From: Clostridiaceae bacterium
Lineage (GTDB): Bacteria > Bacillota > Clostridia > Oscillospirales > Acutalibacteraceae
NCBI GenBank assembly: GCA_904501755.1
Contig: CAJGBV010000002.1
Location: forward strand, 1 to 64,000
Length of the DNA stretch: 64,000 nucleotides
Direction: 5' to 3'
The notes below the pieces were generated by a model. It was not told where the DNA came from and did no database searches. It saw only the letters and a program-made list of their open reading frames with translations. Below, piece by piece: positions 6,352 to 16,299 of this stretch (positions are counted from its first letter, which is position 1; the number at the start of each line of letters is the position of its first letter). The translations under genes were made by a program, and so were the position numbers.

Positions 6352-7221
6352 TTGAAGACACGCTCTCTTATTTTTATAGCCTTAGCAGGTGTACTTTGGG
6401 GAACAAGCGGAATTTTTTCTTACCTGCTCACTCCCTTTGGTTTTACCCCTGTGCAAATGACCGCTATGCGAGGCGGAGTATCAATGGTTGTAATGTTAAT
6501 ATATATCCTTATAACCAATCCGAAGCTTTTAAAGGTGCCGAAAAAGGAAATTCTACTTCTGATAGGCAGCGGCACCAGTCAGTTTTTGGCGTCATATACA
6601 TATTTTGCTTCTATGAAAGCTTCCTCGGTTTCTACAGCCGTTATTCTTATGTATACTGCACCTGTTTTCGTACTTATATATTCCGTTCTTTTTCTTGGTG
6701 AAAAGCTTAATGCCGTAAAAACAATTACAATATTTTTAATGATAGTAGGATGTGCGCTTGTTTCGGGAATTGTCGGAGGAATAGAGTTTAGTCTTTTGGG
6801 CGTTCTTTTTGGAATGGCATCGGGTATTACCTACAGTGCATATAATATTTTGACTAAAATTCTCACCTTACACAAGGTTAATGCAGTAACGGTTACAAGC
6901 TATAATTTCGTTATAGTGGGCATTATCGGTATTGCGGTATCCAACCCTTTGGAAATGGTATCTATTACAGCACAAGAGCCTGTTTCTATAGTTCTGCTTA
7001 TTATTGGTATCGGTGTTGTTACCTGTGTGTTGCCTTATCTGTTTTATACATTAGGTCTTAGGGATATTCCCGCAGGAACTGCAACTGCTATGGGAATTAT
7101 AGAGCCGTTGTCTGCAACGCTTTTCAGTGTAGCGTTTTTGGGTGAAAGTCTGACGTTACCCCTTGTTGTCGGTATGATTCTTATACTTTCCTCTGTTTTT
7201 GTACTTGCAAGACAGAAATAA
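6352..7221 (+). CDS. EamA/DMT superfamily transporter
   Basis: The 289-residue protein is almost entirely hydrophobic, with about ten membrane helices in two tandem EamA repeats. The first starts LAGVLWGTSGIFSYLL with the family G-x-x-W-G motif, and each half ends with a GE segment before the last helix (FLGEKLNAVKT and FLGESLTLPLV). Members export or import metabolites such as amino acids or nucleotide sugars, and the substrate cannot be told. A TTG at 6352 is the start because GGAGATG (6340-6346) is correctly spaced, while the nearby ATG at 6344 stops at once. It is a single-gene unit with its own promoter and terminator. Confidence 0.88.
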   Translation: MKTRSLIFIALAGVLWGTSGIFSYLLTPFGFTPVQMTAMRGGVSMVVMLIYILITNPKLLKVPKKEILLLIGSGTSQFLASYTYFASMKASSVSTAVILMYTAPVFVLIYSVLFLGEKLNAVKTITIFLMIVGCALVSGIVGGIEFSLLGVLFGMASGITYSAYNILTKILTLHKVNAVTVTSYNFVIVGIIGIAVSNPLEMVSITAQEPVSIVLLIIGIGVVTCVLPYLFYTLGLRDIPAGTATAMGIIEPLSATLFSVAFLGESLTLPLVVGMILILSSVFVLARQK

Positions 7222-7225
7222 CAAC

Positions 7226-7255
7226 AAAACCGTTCTCATTAAAGAGAACGGTTTT
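7226..7255. terminator. Terminator after the EamA gene
   Basis: A 12-bp perfect stem, AAAACCGTTCTC (7226-7237) with GAGAACGGTTTT (7244-7255), has A and T ends on both sides. Confidence 0.85.
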
Positions 7256-7347
7256 ATGTCACCTATTAGTAGCGTATAAAAACACAGTGAAAATGTGATT
7301 AATGGGTATAAGTTTACTTAAATAGCGTTAATCTTTAGCTTAAAAGG

Positions 7348-7377
7348 TTGACAAGAAGGGTATAAATTTGGTAGAAT
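7348..7377 (+). promoter_or_regulatory. Promoter of the yloC-remA-gmk operon
   Basis: TTGACA (7348-7353) and TAGAAT (7372-7377) are 18 bases apart, 46 bases before the yicC/yloC start. It is the only clear promoter seen before the long housekeeping run that ends at 19470. Confidence 0.6.
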
Positions 7378-7423
7378 ATATATCTAATATGGCTTATTAT
7401 GTCAATTTAGAGGTGTGTATAAA

Positions 7424-8302
7424 ATGGCTAAAAGTATGACGGGTTACGGCAGAGCAACAGCTCAGTCGGAAACTTTTGATATTACAGCAGAAATCAAGGC
7501 TGTAAACCATAGATATTTTGAGCTTTCTGTTAAAGTGCCAAGAGGTTATTCCTTTCTTGAAGAGAGAATTTCTTCTTTTCTGAAACAGAAAATTTCAAGA
7601 GGTAAAATTGAGGTTTATATTTCAATTATCAATCTCGGAGAGAGCGATACTGTAATTGAAATTAATAAGGAATATACCGATGCTTATGTGAAGGCCTTGG
7701 GTGAACTTGCTGAAAGCTACGCTCTTGAACCAAGATTCCCGGTAATGAGTGTCGCACAGAATTCCGAGGTTTTTAAAATAACTAAAAAACAGATAGACGA
7801 AGACGCAGTGTCTGAAGAAGTGATAGATGTACTAAGCCAGGCTGTTGACAATTTTATTAATATGCGTATGGTTGAGGGACAGCGTCTTTGTGATGATGTT
7901 ATTTCAAGAATTAAGTTAATCGAAGGTTTTGTTGGATTTGTTGAAGAAAAATCTCCCCAATCGGTCAAACTTTATCGTGAACGCCTTGAGGCAAAAATCA
8001 AAGAGCTGATTGGCGAAGTTCAGATTGATGAGCAGAGAATACTTACCGAAACCGCCATTTATGCTGATAAGGTTGCTGTTGCTGAGGAAACGGTTCGACT
8101 TCGCAGTCATTTAAAGCAGGTGGAAGAGCTTCTTGAAAAGGACGAGCCTATAGGAAGAAAGCTTGACTTCATTGTTCAGGAAATGAACAGAGAGGCAAAT
8201 ACCACAGGTTCAAAGTCACAGGATATTGAAATTACCAACGCCGTGGTGGAAATTAAGGCAGAGATTGAGAAAATCCGTGAGCAGATACAAAATCTGGAAT
8301 AG
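7424..8302 (+). CDS. yloC: YicC/YloC family endoribonuclease
   Basis: The 292-residue protein starts MAKSMTGYGRA, the defining N-terminal signature of the YicC/YloC family, and ends with the conserved DFIVQEMNREANTTGSKS segment near residues 247-265 plus a final amphipathic helix. Family members are RNA endonucleases (YicC in E. coli, YloC in B. subtilis). The ATG at 7424 follows GAGGTG with good spacing and gives the conserved N terminus, so an in-frame ATG at 7415 is rejected. It is the first gene of the yloC-remA-gmk-rpoZ-priA order known from Bacilli and Clostridia. The gap to remA is nine bases. Confidence 0.93.
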   Translation: MAKSMTGYGRATAQSETFDITAEIKAVNHRYFELSVKVPRGYSFLEERISSFLKQKISRGKIEVYISIINLGESDTVIEINKEYTDAYVKALGELAESYALEPRFPVMSVAQNSEVFKITKKQIDEDAVSEEVIDVLSQAVDNFINMRMVEGQRLCDDVISRIKLIEGFVGFVEEKSPQSVKLYRERLEAKIKELIGEVQIDEQRILTETAIYADKVAVAEETVRLRSHLKQVEELLEKDEPIGRKLDFIVQEMNREANTTGSKSQDIEITNAVVEIKAEIEKIREQIQNLE

Positions 8303-8311
8303 GAGTCAGTC

Positions 8312-8575
8312 ATGAAATTAATTAATATAGGCTTTGGTAATATGGTTTCTGCAAACCGTCTTGTTGCTATTGTCAGTCCCGAGTCTGCACCTATAAAGCG
8401 TATGATTTCCGAGGCTAAGGAAAAGGGCAATCTTATTGATGCAACCCACGGCAGAAGAACAAGAGCTGTTATAATTACCGACAGTGACCATATTATACTC
8501 ACATATTTACAGTGTGAAACAGTAGCAAATCGTATTGCTGAGGATTCTGCACAGGAGGATGATGAAAATGAGTAA
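8312..8575 (+). CDS. remA: RemA-like regulatory protein (DUF370)
   Basis: This 87-residue protein matches the RemA family: [30 protein letters not shown] and then the [22 protein letters not shown] core, which makes the ring-forming DNA-binding fold. In B. subtilis RemA activates extracellular matrix and osmoprotection genes. Here only the family can be claimed. It lies between yloC and gmk exactly as in Bacillus. Its last codons overlap the gmk start by eight bases, and the gmk ribosome binding site AGGAGG lies inside the remA 3' end. Confidence 0.93.
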   Translation: MKLINIGFGNMVSANRLVAIVSPESAPIKRMISEAKEKGNLIDATHGRRTRAVIITDSDHIILTYLQCETVANRIAEDSAQEDDENE

Positions 8576-9176
8576 GGGAACTGTATTTATTATTTCAGGA
8601 CCGTCCGGTTCAGGTAAGGATACCATTATGTCTGCACTATTTCAGCGTCATCCCGAAATAAAGCTTTCAATTTCTTCTATCACCAGAGAAATGAGGGTAG
8701 GAGAGGTTGAGGGAGAAAAGTATCACTTTATATCCCGTGAAGAATTCGAAGAACAGCTTAAAAATGATGAATTTTTAGAGCATAACCTATTTGTCGATAA
8801 CTACTACGGCACTCCTAAAAAACCTGTTATCGACTGTGTTGAAAGCGGTAAGGATATAATTCTTGAAATAGATGTAAACGGTGCGGCACAGGTGAGAGAA
8901 AAACTGCCCGAGGCTGTAAGTATATTTATAATGCCACCTTCCTATGAAGAGCTTCGCAGACGTCTTATCGGACGTGGTACTGATGCTTTGGAGGTAATTG
9001 AGAAAAGATTAGCTTCTTCTCTTGGTGAAATAGGCAGAGCATTTGAATATGACTATATTGTAAAGAACGATATTGTTGACAGATGTGTTGATGATATTAT
9101 TCATATAATTATTTCTCACAGGCTTTCCTGTGAAAATCAAAAAAATTTAATTGATGAGGTGCTTAACAAATGTTAA
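8568..9176 (+). CDS. gmk: Guanylate kinase
   Basis: Guanylate kinase converts GMP and ATP to GDP and ADP. The 202-residue protein has the P-loop GPSGSGKDT at about residues 10-18, the GMP-binding segment [19 protein letters not shown], and [16 protein letters not shown]. Length is typical. The ATG at 8568 is chosen because AGGAGG (8553-8558) is nine bases upstream; an ATG at 8562 would be only three bases away. The gene overlaps remA by eight bases and rpoZ by seven, which indicates tight translational coupling. Confidence 0.95.
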   Translation: MSKGTVFIISGPSGSGKDTIMSALFQRHPEIKLSISSITREMRVGEVEGEKYHFISREEFEEQLKNDEFLEHNLFVDNYYGTPKKPVIDCVESGKDIILEIDVNGAAQVREKLPEAVSIFIMPPSYEELRRRLIGRGTDALEVIEKRLASSLGEIGRAFEYDYIVKNDIVDRCVDDIIHIIISHRLSCENQKNLIDEVLNKC

Positions 9177-9352
9177 ATCCTGCTATTGGTAAACTTATTC
9201 AAAATTGTGAGAACCGTTATGGTCTTGTAAATGAAATTGCATACGAAGCAAGAAAAATTGCTGACGCTGCAATTGAAAAGGAAGAAATTATTATCGAAAA
9301 GCCCGTTTCACTTGCGATTAATAAAATCGCTGATAAACGCGGACTTCTTTAA
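9170..9352 (+). CDS. rpoZ: RNA polymerase omega subunit
   Basis: The 60-residue protein has the omega pattern: an N-terminal IGKLIQNCENRYGLVNEIAYEARKIADAA segment that binds the beta-prime C terminus, and AINKIADKRGL at the end. It is a small but typical Gram-positive omega. The start overlaps the end of gmk. In many Firmicutes coaBC follows rpoZ; here priA follows directly after 32 bases. Confidence 0.9.
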   Translation: MLNPAIGKLIQNCENRYGLVNEIAYEARKIADAAIEKEEIIIEKPVSLAINKIADKRGLL

Positions 9353-9384
9353 GACTTTGAAAATTTGAAAGGGGAGGGTGTCTG

Positions 9385-11814
9385 TTGAAAAAAATTGCAA
9401 AAGTTGTAATTGACGGTGCAACCGTTCAGTTTGACAGACAGTACTCCTATATTATCCCCGATGATTTTCTCGCCGTGTGTGTGGCGGGAACAAGGGTTGT
9501 GGTTCCTTTCGGACGCTCGAATATGAGAAAACAGGGCTTTGTTTTGTCTACAGAGGAAAGTGATAGCACGGATGGACTTAAATCGGTTATCAGTGTTTTT
9601 GATTCTACACCTATACTCAGTGACGAAATGATAAAGCTGTGCTGTTGGATAAGGAAGCAGACCTTTTGCACTTATTATGACGCTATTCATACATTGCTGC
9701 CTGCAGGAATAGGTATGAAGATAGTGAAACAATACTCTGCTAATGAAAATTTCAATACCGAAGAACTCAGTGAGCTTCAGTTGGCTGTTTATTCCTTTCT
9801 TAGAAAAAAAGGCGGTGCTGTTAAAAAAGAAGCTATAATAACTGCTTTTAATGATGTTACTGATGATTTTTTAAACCGTCTTTGCGACATTGGTGCTCTT
9901 TCTTTTGAGGATGAAATGGTTCGTAAAATGGGAGATGCGACTATGAAAATGGTACGTCTGTCAGTAGACAGTGAGGAACTGTCGACAATGAACATTACCC
10001 CAAAACAGCGTGCTGTTACCGACTATATTTGTGCAACAAATGAGTGTTCTGTAAAAGAGGTTATGTATTATACAGGGGTTACCGTTTCGGTTATAAATAC
10101 CCTTGAGAAAAACGGGATTGTTGAATTTTTTGAAAAAGAGGTATTCAGACTTCCTCATGATTTTAACCAAGCTACAGAGCGTACAGAAATAAAGCTTACA
10201 GAGGAACAGAACGAGGTTTACAGCCAGCTTAAAGAAAAGCTTTCTACAAAGGGCGGTGCCTGCTCGCTTCTTTATGGAATTACGGGCAGCGGAAAAACTC
10301 AGGTCTTTTTAAGGCTTGTGGATGATGTTATAGATTCAGGCAAAGGCGTAATAATTATGGTGCCTGAAATCTCCCTTACTCCTCAAACCCTTTCTCTTTT
10401 CGGTAAGCGTTACGGAAACCGTGTTGCTGTTTTCCACAGTGCAATGTCACAGGGACAGCGAATGGATGAATGGAAACGCATTAAAAATGGTGATGCTGTT
10501 GTGGCAATCGGTACGCGTTCAGCTGTTTTTGCTCCTATGGACAACATCGGACTTATTGTTATGGATGAAGAACAGGAGCATACCTATAAATCTGAACAGT
10601 CCCCCCGTTTTCACGCGAGAAATGTTGCAAAATTCAGGGCGAATTATCATAATGCTCTACTTTTACTCGCTTCCGCAACTCCGTCTATGGAGTCGTACTT
10701 TGCGGCTAAGAATGGAAAATACAGCCTTCATACCCTGACACAGCGTTACGGCGGTGCTCAGCTTCCCGATGCTGTTACTGTGGATATGAAATCGGAAATT
10801 TTCTCAGGTAACAACGGCAGTATCAGCAGAAGACTTGCTGATGAGCTGGATATTGTTTTGAAGAATAAAAAACAGGCGATACTGTTACTGAACAGAAGAG
10901 GCTATAATACCTATGTGTCCTGTTCGGTTTGCGGATATGTTGCCTCCTGTCCCAACTGCAGTATTTCTATGACCTACCATTCTGCTAATAAACGTCTTAT
11001 GTGTCATTATTGCGGTTACTCTATACCTTGCACAAATCAGTGTCCTGAATGTAATAATGAGCATATGCGCTTTTTCGGCATCGGTACTCAGCGTGTTGAG
11101 GATGAACTGAAAATGCTCTTTCCAAAAGCAAGAGTGTTAAGGCTTGATGCAGACAGTACTCTTGCTAAGGATTCCTTCTCTAACTATTTAAGCCGTTTTG
11201 CTGATGGTGAATATGATATTATGCTTGGTACCCAGATGGTAGCCAAGGGACTTAATTTCCCAAATGTTACTCTTGTGGGTGTAATCGGTGCTGACCAGTC
11301 GATGTATAGTGAAGATTACAGAAGCTATGAAAGAACCTTTTCACTGCTGACTCAGGTTGTTGGAAGAGCGGGAAGAGGCGTAGAGGCAGGAAAAGCAATC
11401 ATTCAGACCGTTAATCCTGAGAGTAGTCTTATACATCTTGCTGTAAAACAGGATTATGATGCATTTTATAATGACGAAATACTAACAAGAAAGATGATGG
11501 TATATCCGCCTTATTGCGATATTGCATTGCTTGTGGTGTCTTCGGCTGACAGAGGTTTGGCTGAAGATTCGGTATATACGATTTTTGATAATATAAAACA
11601 ATTACTTGAACAGGAGTATAATGATGTCAAGCTTGTGATTTTGGGACCGTCTGCTGCTTCTGTTGTTAAGGTTAATACCCGTTACAGATACAGAATGATA
11701 ATTAAGTGCCGATGTAATGCACGCTTCAGGGAAATGATAGAGAAGGCTATGAACATACGGCGTAAAAATGATTTATCGGTGTTTATTGATATTAATCCCG
11801 AATCTGTTATTTAG
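9385..11814 (+). CDS. priA: Primosomal protein N' (replication restart helicase PriA)
   Basis: PriA reloads the replicative helicase at stalled forks. The 809-residue protein has an N-terminal 3'-end-binding domain, a winged-helix region, and a superfamily 2 helicase core with Walker A GITGSGKT (about 297-304) and Walker B-type MDEEQEHTY. A zinc-binding insertion carries eight cysteines in CSVCGY, CPNC, CHYCGY and CPEC, followed by helicase motifs GTQMVAKGLNF and QVVGRAGRG. The TTG at 9385 is used because GGGGAGGG is just upstream and the next residues (KKIAKVVIDG) match family N termini. Confidence 0.95.
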   Translation: MKKIAKVVIDGATVQFDRQYSYIIPDDFLAVCVAGTRVVVPFGRSNMRKQGFVLSTEESDSTDGLKSVISVFDSTPILSDEMIKLCCWIRKQTFCTYYDAIHTLLPAGIGMKIVKQYSANENFNTEELSELQLAVYSFLRKKGGAVKKEAIITAFNDVTDDFLNRLCDIGALSFEDEMVRKMGDATMKMVRLSVDSEELSTMNITPKQRAVTDYICATNECSVKEVMYYTGVTVSVINTLEKNGIVEFFEKEVFRLPHDFNQATERTEIKLTEEQNEVYSQLKEKLSTKGGACSLLYGITGSGKTQVFLRLVDDVIDSGKGVIIMVPEISLTPQTLSLFGKRYGNRVAVFHSAMSQGQRMDEWKRIKNGDAVVAIGTRSAVFAPMDNIGLIVMDEEQEHTYKSEQSPRFHARNVAKFRANYHNALLLLASATPSMESYFAAKNGKYSLHTLTQRYGGAQLPDAVTVDMKSEIFSGNNGSISRRLADELDIVLKNKKQAILLLNRRGYNTYVSCSVCGYVASCPNCSISMTYHSANKRLMCHYCGYSIPCTNQCPECNNEHMRFFGIGTQRVEDELKMLFPKARVLRLDADSTLAKDSFSNYLSRFADGEYDIMLGTQMVAKGLNFPNVTLVGVIGADQSMYSEDYRSYERTFSLLTQVVGRAGRGVEAGKAIIQTVNPESSLIHLAVKQDYDAFYNDEILTRKMMVYPPYCDIALLVVSSADRGLAEDSVYTIFDNIKQLLEQEYNDVKLVILGPSAASVVKVNTRYRYRMIIKCRCNARFREMIEKAMNIRRKNDLSVFIDINPESVI

Positions 11815-11823
11815 GAGAATTTT

Positions 11824-12267
11824 ATGGCTACAAGAAATATAACACAGTATGGAAAAGACCCCGTCCTTCAAAAGATATGTCGTTCTCAGCTTACCTTTGA
11901 TGACCGTCTTGCTACGATTCTTGACGATATGGCTGAAACTATGTATGCGGCTGATGGAGTTGGTCTTGCTGCTCCGCAGATTGGTATACTTCGCCGCTAC
12001 TGCGTAATTGATATTGGTGAAGGTATAGTTGAGCTTATTAACCCTGTTATTGCTCTTAAGGAAGGGGAGCAGACAGGACAGGAGGGCTGTCTTTCTGTTC
12101 CGGGTGTTTATAAAGAAGTTACCCGTCCAATGCGAGTAAAGGTAAGAGCACAGAACCGTAATGGTGAAAACATTGTGGTTGAGGGCGAAGGTCTTATGGC
12201 AAGAGCTCTTTGTCACGAAATTGACCATCTTGACGGTGTGGTATTTTTAGACAGAGCTGAAAAATAA
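11824..12267 (+). CDS. def: Peptide deformylase
   Basis: It removes the formyl group from nascent N-formylmethionine proteins. The 147-residue enzyme carries all three metal-site motifs: [10 protein letters not shown] (about 43-52), EGCLSVPG with the metal Cys, and HEIDHLDG with the two metal His and the catalytic Glu. AGGAG lies upstream of the ATG. It sits directly before fmt, the classic def-fmt pairing, since Fmt adds the formyl group Def later removes. Confidence 0.96.
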   Translation: MATRNITQYGKDPVLQKICRSQLTFDDRLATILDDMAETMYAADGVGLAAPQIGILRRYCVIDIGEGIVELINPVIALKEGEQTGQEGCLSVPGVYKEVTRPMRVKVRAQNRNGENIVVEGEGLMARALCHEIDHLDGVVFLDRAEK

Positions 12268-12283
12268 GAGGCGATAAAGAGTT

Positions 12284-13225
12284 ATGAAAATTGTTTTTAT
12301 GGGAACTCCCGATTATGCGGTTCCTACTTTAAAGACTTTAATAGATGACGGGTATGAGGTCGCCGCTGTATTTTGTCAGCCCGATAAGCCTGTGGGCAGA
12401 AAGCGGATTATGACCCCACCTGCAGTTAAAATCTGTGCTAATGAATTAAATATTCCCGTATATCAGCCTGACTCTCTGAAAAGTGACGAGGTATACGAGC
12501 TTTTGTGTGAAATTAATCCCGATGTTATTGTGGTTGTTGCCTATGGTAAGATTCTGCCTGAAAGAATTTTGAAGCTTCCAAGGCTTGGATGTATTAACGG
12601 TCACGGCTCTATTCTTCCAAAATACAGGGGTGCCGCACCTATTCAGTGGGCGGTTATTAACGGTGAAATAGAAACAGGCGTTACTGCAATGTATATGGAT
12701 AAGGGTATTGATACAGGTGATATACTGCAGATTGCAAAAACAGAGATTGGTGAAAAGGAAACTGCCGACCAGTTGTTTAATAGACTATCTGTTATTACAG
12801 CACAGCTTTTAAGCGATACACTTAAGAAGTTAGAAAAGGGTGAGCTAACTCCTGTTAAACAGGATGAAAGCAAGGCAACCTATGCACCCATTATTAATAA
12901 GGAAATGGCGCTTATTGATTTTACGAAGTCTGCTACTCAGGTATTTAATGCCGTAAGAGGCTTTAATTCCTGGCCTGTTGCTTACTGCTTTTTTGAGGGA
13001 AAGCGTCTTAAGGTTTTTTCCTGTAGTGTTACACAGGGTAGTTGTGCCGCTGCTGGTACAGTAATTTCTTCTGTGGGAGAACTTGTTGTTGCTTGTGGCG
13101 AAGGTGCAGTTTCTCTTGAAGAGATTCAGCTTGAAGGCTCAAAGAGAATGTGGGTAACAGATTTCCTTAAGGGCAAAACAGTTGCTGAGGGTACTGTGCT
13201 GTCTAAAGGAGATAGCTGTGGCTGA
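12284..13225 (+). CDS. fmt: Methionyl-tRNA formyltransferase
   Basis: It formylates Met-tRNA(fMet) using 10-formyl-tetrahydrofolate. The 313-residue protein has the N-terminal Rossmann start KIVFMGTPDYAVPTL, the folate and catalytic segment with HGSILPKYRGAAPIQWA (Asn-His-Asp type site), MYMDKGIDTGDIL, and a C-terminal OB-like domain. Length is normal. The end overlaps the rsmB start by eight bases. Confidence 0.95.
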   Translation: MKIVFMGTPDYAVPTLKTLIDDGYEVAAVFCQPDKPVGRKRIMTPPAVKICANELNIPVYQPDSLKSDEVYELLCEINPDVIVVVAYGKILPERILKLPRLGCINGHGSILPKYRGAAPIQWAVINGEIETGVTAMYMDKGIDTGDILQIAKTEIGEKETADQLFNRLSVITAQLLSDTLKKLEKGELTPVKQDESKATYAPIINKEMALIDFTKSATQVFNAVRGFNSWPVAYCFFEGKRLKVFSCSVTQGSCAAAGTVISSVGELVVACGEGAVSLEEIQLEGSKRMWVTDFLKGKTVAEGTVLSKGDSCG

Positions 13226-14486
13226 AAGTAGAAAAATAGTGCTTGAAGCACTAATAAGAGTTGAAGAGGACGGTTCCTATTCTAACCTTACTCTTAACAG
13301 CTTTTTTAAAAAAGAAAACATTAAAAATGAGGAAAAAGCTTTTGCAGCTGCTCTTTTTTACGGAGTGCTTGACAGGAAAATCACACTTGATTTTTATATA
13401 AATAAATTAAGCAATATAAAGGTTAAAAAGCTTGACCCCATTACAAGACAGGCTTTAAGAATGGGAATTTATCAGCTGTATTTTATGGAAAAGGTGCCTG
13501 TCAGTGCTGCGGTAAATGAATCGGTAGAGCTGGTTAAAAGGTCTGCTGAACAGAAAAATTTCGGCTTTGTCAATGCAGTGCTCAGAAATGCGGCAAGAAA
13601 AGAAATACCTCTGCCAACCGGAAAAGACCTTTTTTCTCTGTCAGTCAGATATTCCTGTCCTGCCTTTGTACTTAGTGAGCTTATAAATGATTACGGTGTT
13701 GAGAAAGCCAAGGATATAATCAAGGCGTATTTGTTGCCTTCTAAGGTTAATTTACGGGTTAATGTTTTAAAAACAACGGCTGATGAGCTTTTTGATGGCT
13801 TAGATAAAGCTGGTATAAGACTTGAGCCGTCGGCTGATAATAACTGCTTTACAGCTATGGACGGTATTGATTTTTCACGTAATAAATTTTTCAGTGACGG
13901 AATGTTTTATGTACAGGATTTATCCTCTGCCGCTTGTGCACTTTCGGTAAATGCAAAATCGGGCGAGAGAATTTTAGATGTATGTGCTGCACCGGGTGGA
14001 AAAAGCATTACTATGGCTATGTCTATGGAGGACAGGGGAGAAATCGTATCCTGTGACCTTTATGAAAACAGGGTATCGCTGATTAAAAGTTCTGCAGAAC
14101 GGCTTTCCATTAACTGTATTAAGCCTATGGTTAATGATGCAACTGTATATAACAGTCAGCTCGGTTTGTTTGATGCCGTTTTATGTGATGTTCCTTGTTC
14201 GGGATTCGGTGTTATACGTCGAAAGCCTGAAATAAAGTATAAAGCGGTAGAAGATTTCAGTGAGCTTGAGGAAATTCAGTATAAAATTCTTTGTACTTCA
14301 AAGAATTATTTGAAAAACGGTGGACGGCTTATATATTCCACCTGTACACTAAGAAAAGCTGAAAATGAGAAAATTATAGAAAAATTTCTTTTGGAAAATA
14401 AAGATTTTAAGTGTGAGTATATGCATACAGATTTTCCCTGTGAGGAAAATGACGGCTTTTTCAGAGCATTGCTTATAAAAATATAG
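13218..14486 (+). CDS. rsmB: 16S rRNA (cytosine-967-C5)-methyltransferase RsmB
   Basis: RsmB methylates C967 of 16S rRNA. The protein (422 residues from the chosen start) has a NusB-like N-terminal RNA-binding domain and a SAM-dependent methyltransferase with VCAAPGGKS, DVPCSGFG (catalytic Cys in the PC motif) and YSTCTLRKAENE (second Cys). A GTG at 13218 preceded by AAAGGAG at six bases is chosen over an ATG at 13182 inside fmt, because it gives the usual VAESRKIVLEAL start. Confidence 0.93.
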   Translation: MAESRKIVLEALIRVEEDGSYSNLTLNSFFKKENIKNEEKAFAAALFYGVLDRKITLDFYINKLSNIKVKKLDPITRQALRMGIYQLYFMEKVPVSAAVNESVELVKRSAEQKNFGFVNAVLRNAARKEIPLPTGKDLFSLSVRYSCPAFVLSELINDYGVEKAKDIIKAYLLPSKVNLRVNVLKTTADELFDGLDKAGIRLEPSADNNCFTAMDGIDFSRNKFFSDGMFYVQDLSSAACALSVNAKSGERILDVCAAPGGKSITMAMSMEDRGEIVSCDLYENRVSLIKSSAERLSINCIKPMVNDATVYNSQLGLFDAVLCDVPCSGFGVIRRKPEIKYKAVEDFSELEEIQYKILCTSKNYLKNGGRLIYSTCTLRKAENEKIIEKFLLENKDFKCEYMHTDFPCEENDGFFRALLIKI

Positions 14487-14499
14487 CGGAGGTGAAACT

Positions 14500-15540
14500 T
14501 TGGATAAAATTGATATTAAATCTATGACAATACCCGAAATTGAGGAGCTTGTTAAGAAAATGGGTCAGCCTAAATTTCGTGCTTCTCAGATTTTTAAATG
14601 GCTACATAGCGGTACTGTCAGCTTTGATGAGATGTCTAACCTTTCCAAAGAGCTTCGCAGTCTATTAAATGAACAGTGTTATATTGCTGATGTAGAAATA
14701 ATACGCCGTCTTGAATCACAGATAGATGGTACAGTAAAATACCTTTACCGTCTTTATGACGGACAAACTGTCGAGTCTGTACTGATGAAGTACAATCACG
14801 GATATACAGTTTGTATTTCAACACAGGTTGGTTGCAGAATGGGGTGCAAGTTCTGTGCCTCGGGTATAGGAGGCCTCATTCGAAATCTTACAGCTTCGGA
14901 AATGCTTTCTCAGATTATGGCAGCTCAGCGTGATAACGGCATCAGGGTTTCTAATGTTGTTATGATGGGTATGGGTGAGCCTCTTGATAATTTTGAAAAT
15001 AGCGTCAGGTTTTTAAAGCTTGTGTCTGATGATAAGGGAATGAATATAGGACTTAGACATATTTCTCTCTCAACATCAGGTGTTGTTAAAGGTATTTATG
15101 ATTTAGCTCAACTGAATTTGCCAATAACACTGTCAATTTCACTTCACGCAGCAACCGACGAAATCAGAAGCAGGACAATGCCTGTTAATAATAAATGGAA
15201 TATTGATGCTTTGCTTAAAGCGTGTAAGGATTATCAAAAGATTACTACCAGAAGAATTTCCTTTGAATATGCAATGATTCAGGGGGTCAATGATTCGGAT
15301 GAGGATGCGCTGCTTTTATCAAAAAAACTTAAAGGAATTATGTGTCACGTAAACTTAATTCCTGCAAACCCCGTGGTAGAAACCGAATTTAAAAAATCAG
15401 AACATAAAAGAATAGAAAATTTCAGGTCGAAGCTTGAGCAATACGGCGTAACGGCGACTATAAGAAGAACGCTGGGTGCTGATATTAACGCTTCTTGCGG
15501 ACAGCTTCGCAGACAGGAATTAGGAAAGGAGGAGGTTTAA
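14500..15540 (+). CDS. rlmN: Dual-specificity 23S rRNA/tRNA adenine-C2 methyltransferase RlmN
   Basis: RlmN is a radical-SAM enzyme that methylates A2503 of 23S rRNA and A37 of some tRNAs. The 346-residue protein has the CxxxCxxC cluster motif in CRMGCKFCASG (about 112-122), MGMGEPLDN for SAM binding, and the second methyl-carrying Cys in ADINASCGQL near the C terminus. The TTG at 14500 follows GGAGGTG. Its stop codon overlaps the next start (TAATG). Confidence 0.95.
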   Translation: MDKIDIKSMTIPEIEELVKKMGQPKFRASQIFKWLHSGTVSFDEMSNLSKELRSLLNEQCYIADVEIIRRLESQIDGTVKYLYRLYDGQTVESVLMKYNHGYTVCISTQVGCRMGCKFCASGIGGLIRNLTASEMLSQIMAAQRDNGIRVSNVVMMGMGEPLDNFENSVRFLKLVSDDKGMNIGLRHISLSTSGVVKGIYDLAQLNLPITLSISLHAATDEIRSRTMPVNNKWNIDALLKACKDYQKITTRRISFEYAMIQGVNDSDEDALLLSKKLKGIMCHVNLIPANPVVETEFKKSEHKRIENFRSKLEQYGVTATIRRTLGADINASCGQLRRQELGKEEV

Positions 15541-16268
15541 TGAAGTATTACGGAGCTACAGACAAAGGAAAAATGCGATCCACAAATCAGGATGCGTTCT
15601 GTATTGTTCCCTTTGCCGAGGATACGGCGGTCCTTGCCGTTGTGTGTGACGGTATGGGTGGTGCCAATGCGGGAAACATAGCCAGTGATATGGCAACAAA
15701 AGAAATTAAGGATTACTTTTGCCGTTCTTATAACGTATCTATGTCTTCAATGCAAATTGAAAACGTCTTGAGGTCTGCTTTAGTTTCTGCAAATAATACT
15801 GTATATGAGGCCTCCCGTAAGGATGAAGAACTTAAAGGCATGGGAACTACCGCTGTTGTTGCCTTTGTAATAAACAACACTGCTTATATTTTACATGTTG
15901 GCGACAGCAGAGCTTATCTGTATGAAAAAGGAAACCTGACCCAGCTTACCGTTGATCATTCTATGGTTCAGAATATGGTGGATAGCGGACAGATAACCCC
16001 TGATGAAGCGCTTAATCATCCAAATAAAAACATAATTACAAGAGCACTGGGCATCTATGATAATGTATCGGCAGACCTTGATGTTGTAAATTTAAATGAA
16101 GAAGATGTACTTCTGCTTTGTAGTGACGGACTTTCAAATTTTGTTAGTTTTGAGTCAATAAAGGAACAGCTTGAATGTTTTGAGAGCACAACCGCCGATA
16201 AACTGATTAGCCTTGCTAACGACGGCGGCGGCGGTGATAATATCACTGCAGTTGTACTTAAAGTATAG
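15540..16268 (+). CDS. prpC: PP2C-type serine/threonine protein phosphatase
   Basis: This 242-residue PPM phosphatase dephosphorylates targets of the adjacent PASTA kinase. All PP2C motifs are visible: STNQDAF, VCDGMGGANAGNIAS (metal Asp), GTTAV, HVGDSRAYL, ALG, LLCSDGLSNFV and the final DNITAVV. The ATG at 15540 follows AGGAGGAGG and overlaps the rlmN stop; an in-frame codon at 15495 inside rlmN is rejected. The prpC-prkC-rsgA order is conserved in Firmicutes. Confidence 0.95.
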   Translation: MKYYGATDKGKMRSTNQDAFCIVPFAEDTAVLAVVCDGMGGANAGNIASDMATKEIKDYFCRSYNVSMSSMQIENVLRSALVSANNTVYEASRKDEELKGMGTTAVVAFVINNTAYILHVGDSRAYLYEKGNLTQLTVDHSMVQNMVDSGQITPDEALNHPNKNIITRALGIYDNVSADLDVVNLNEEDVLLLCSDGLSNFVSFESIKEQLECFESTTADKLISLANDGGGGDNITAVVLKV

Positions 16269-16299
16269 TTTTATTTACGATAGTGAAAGGAATTTGACT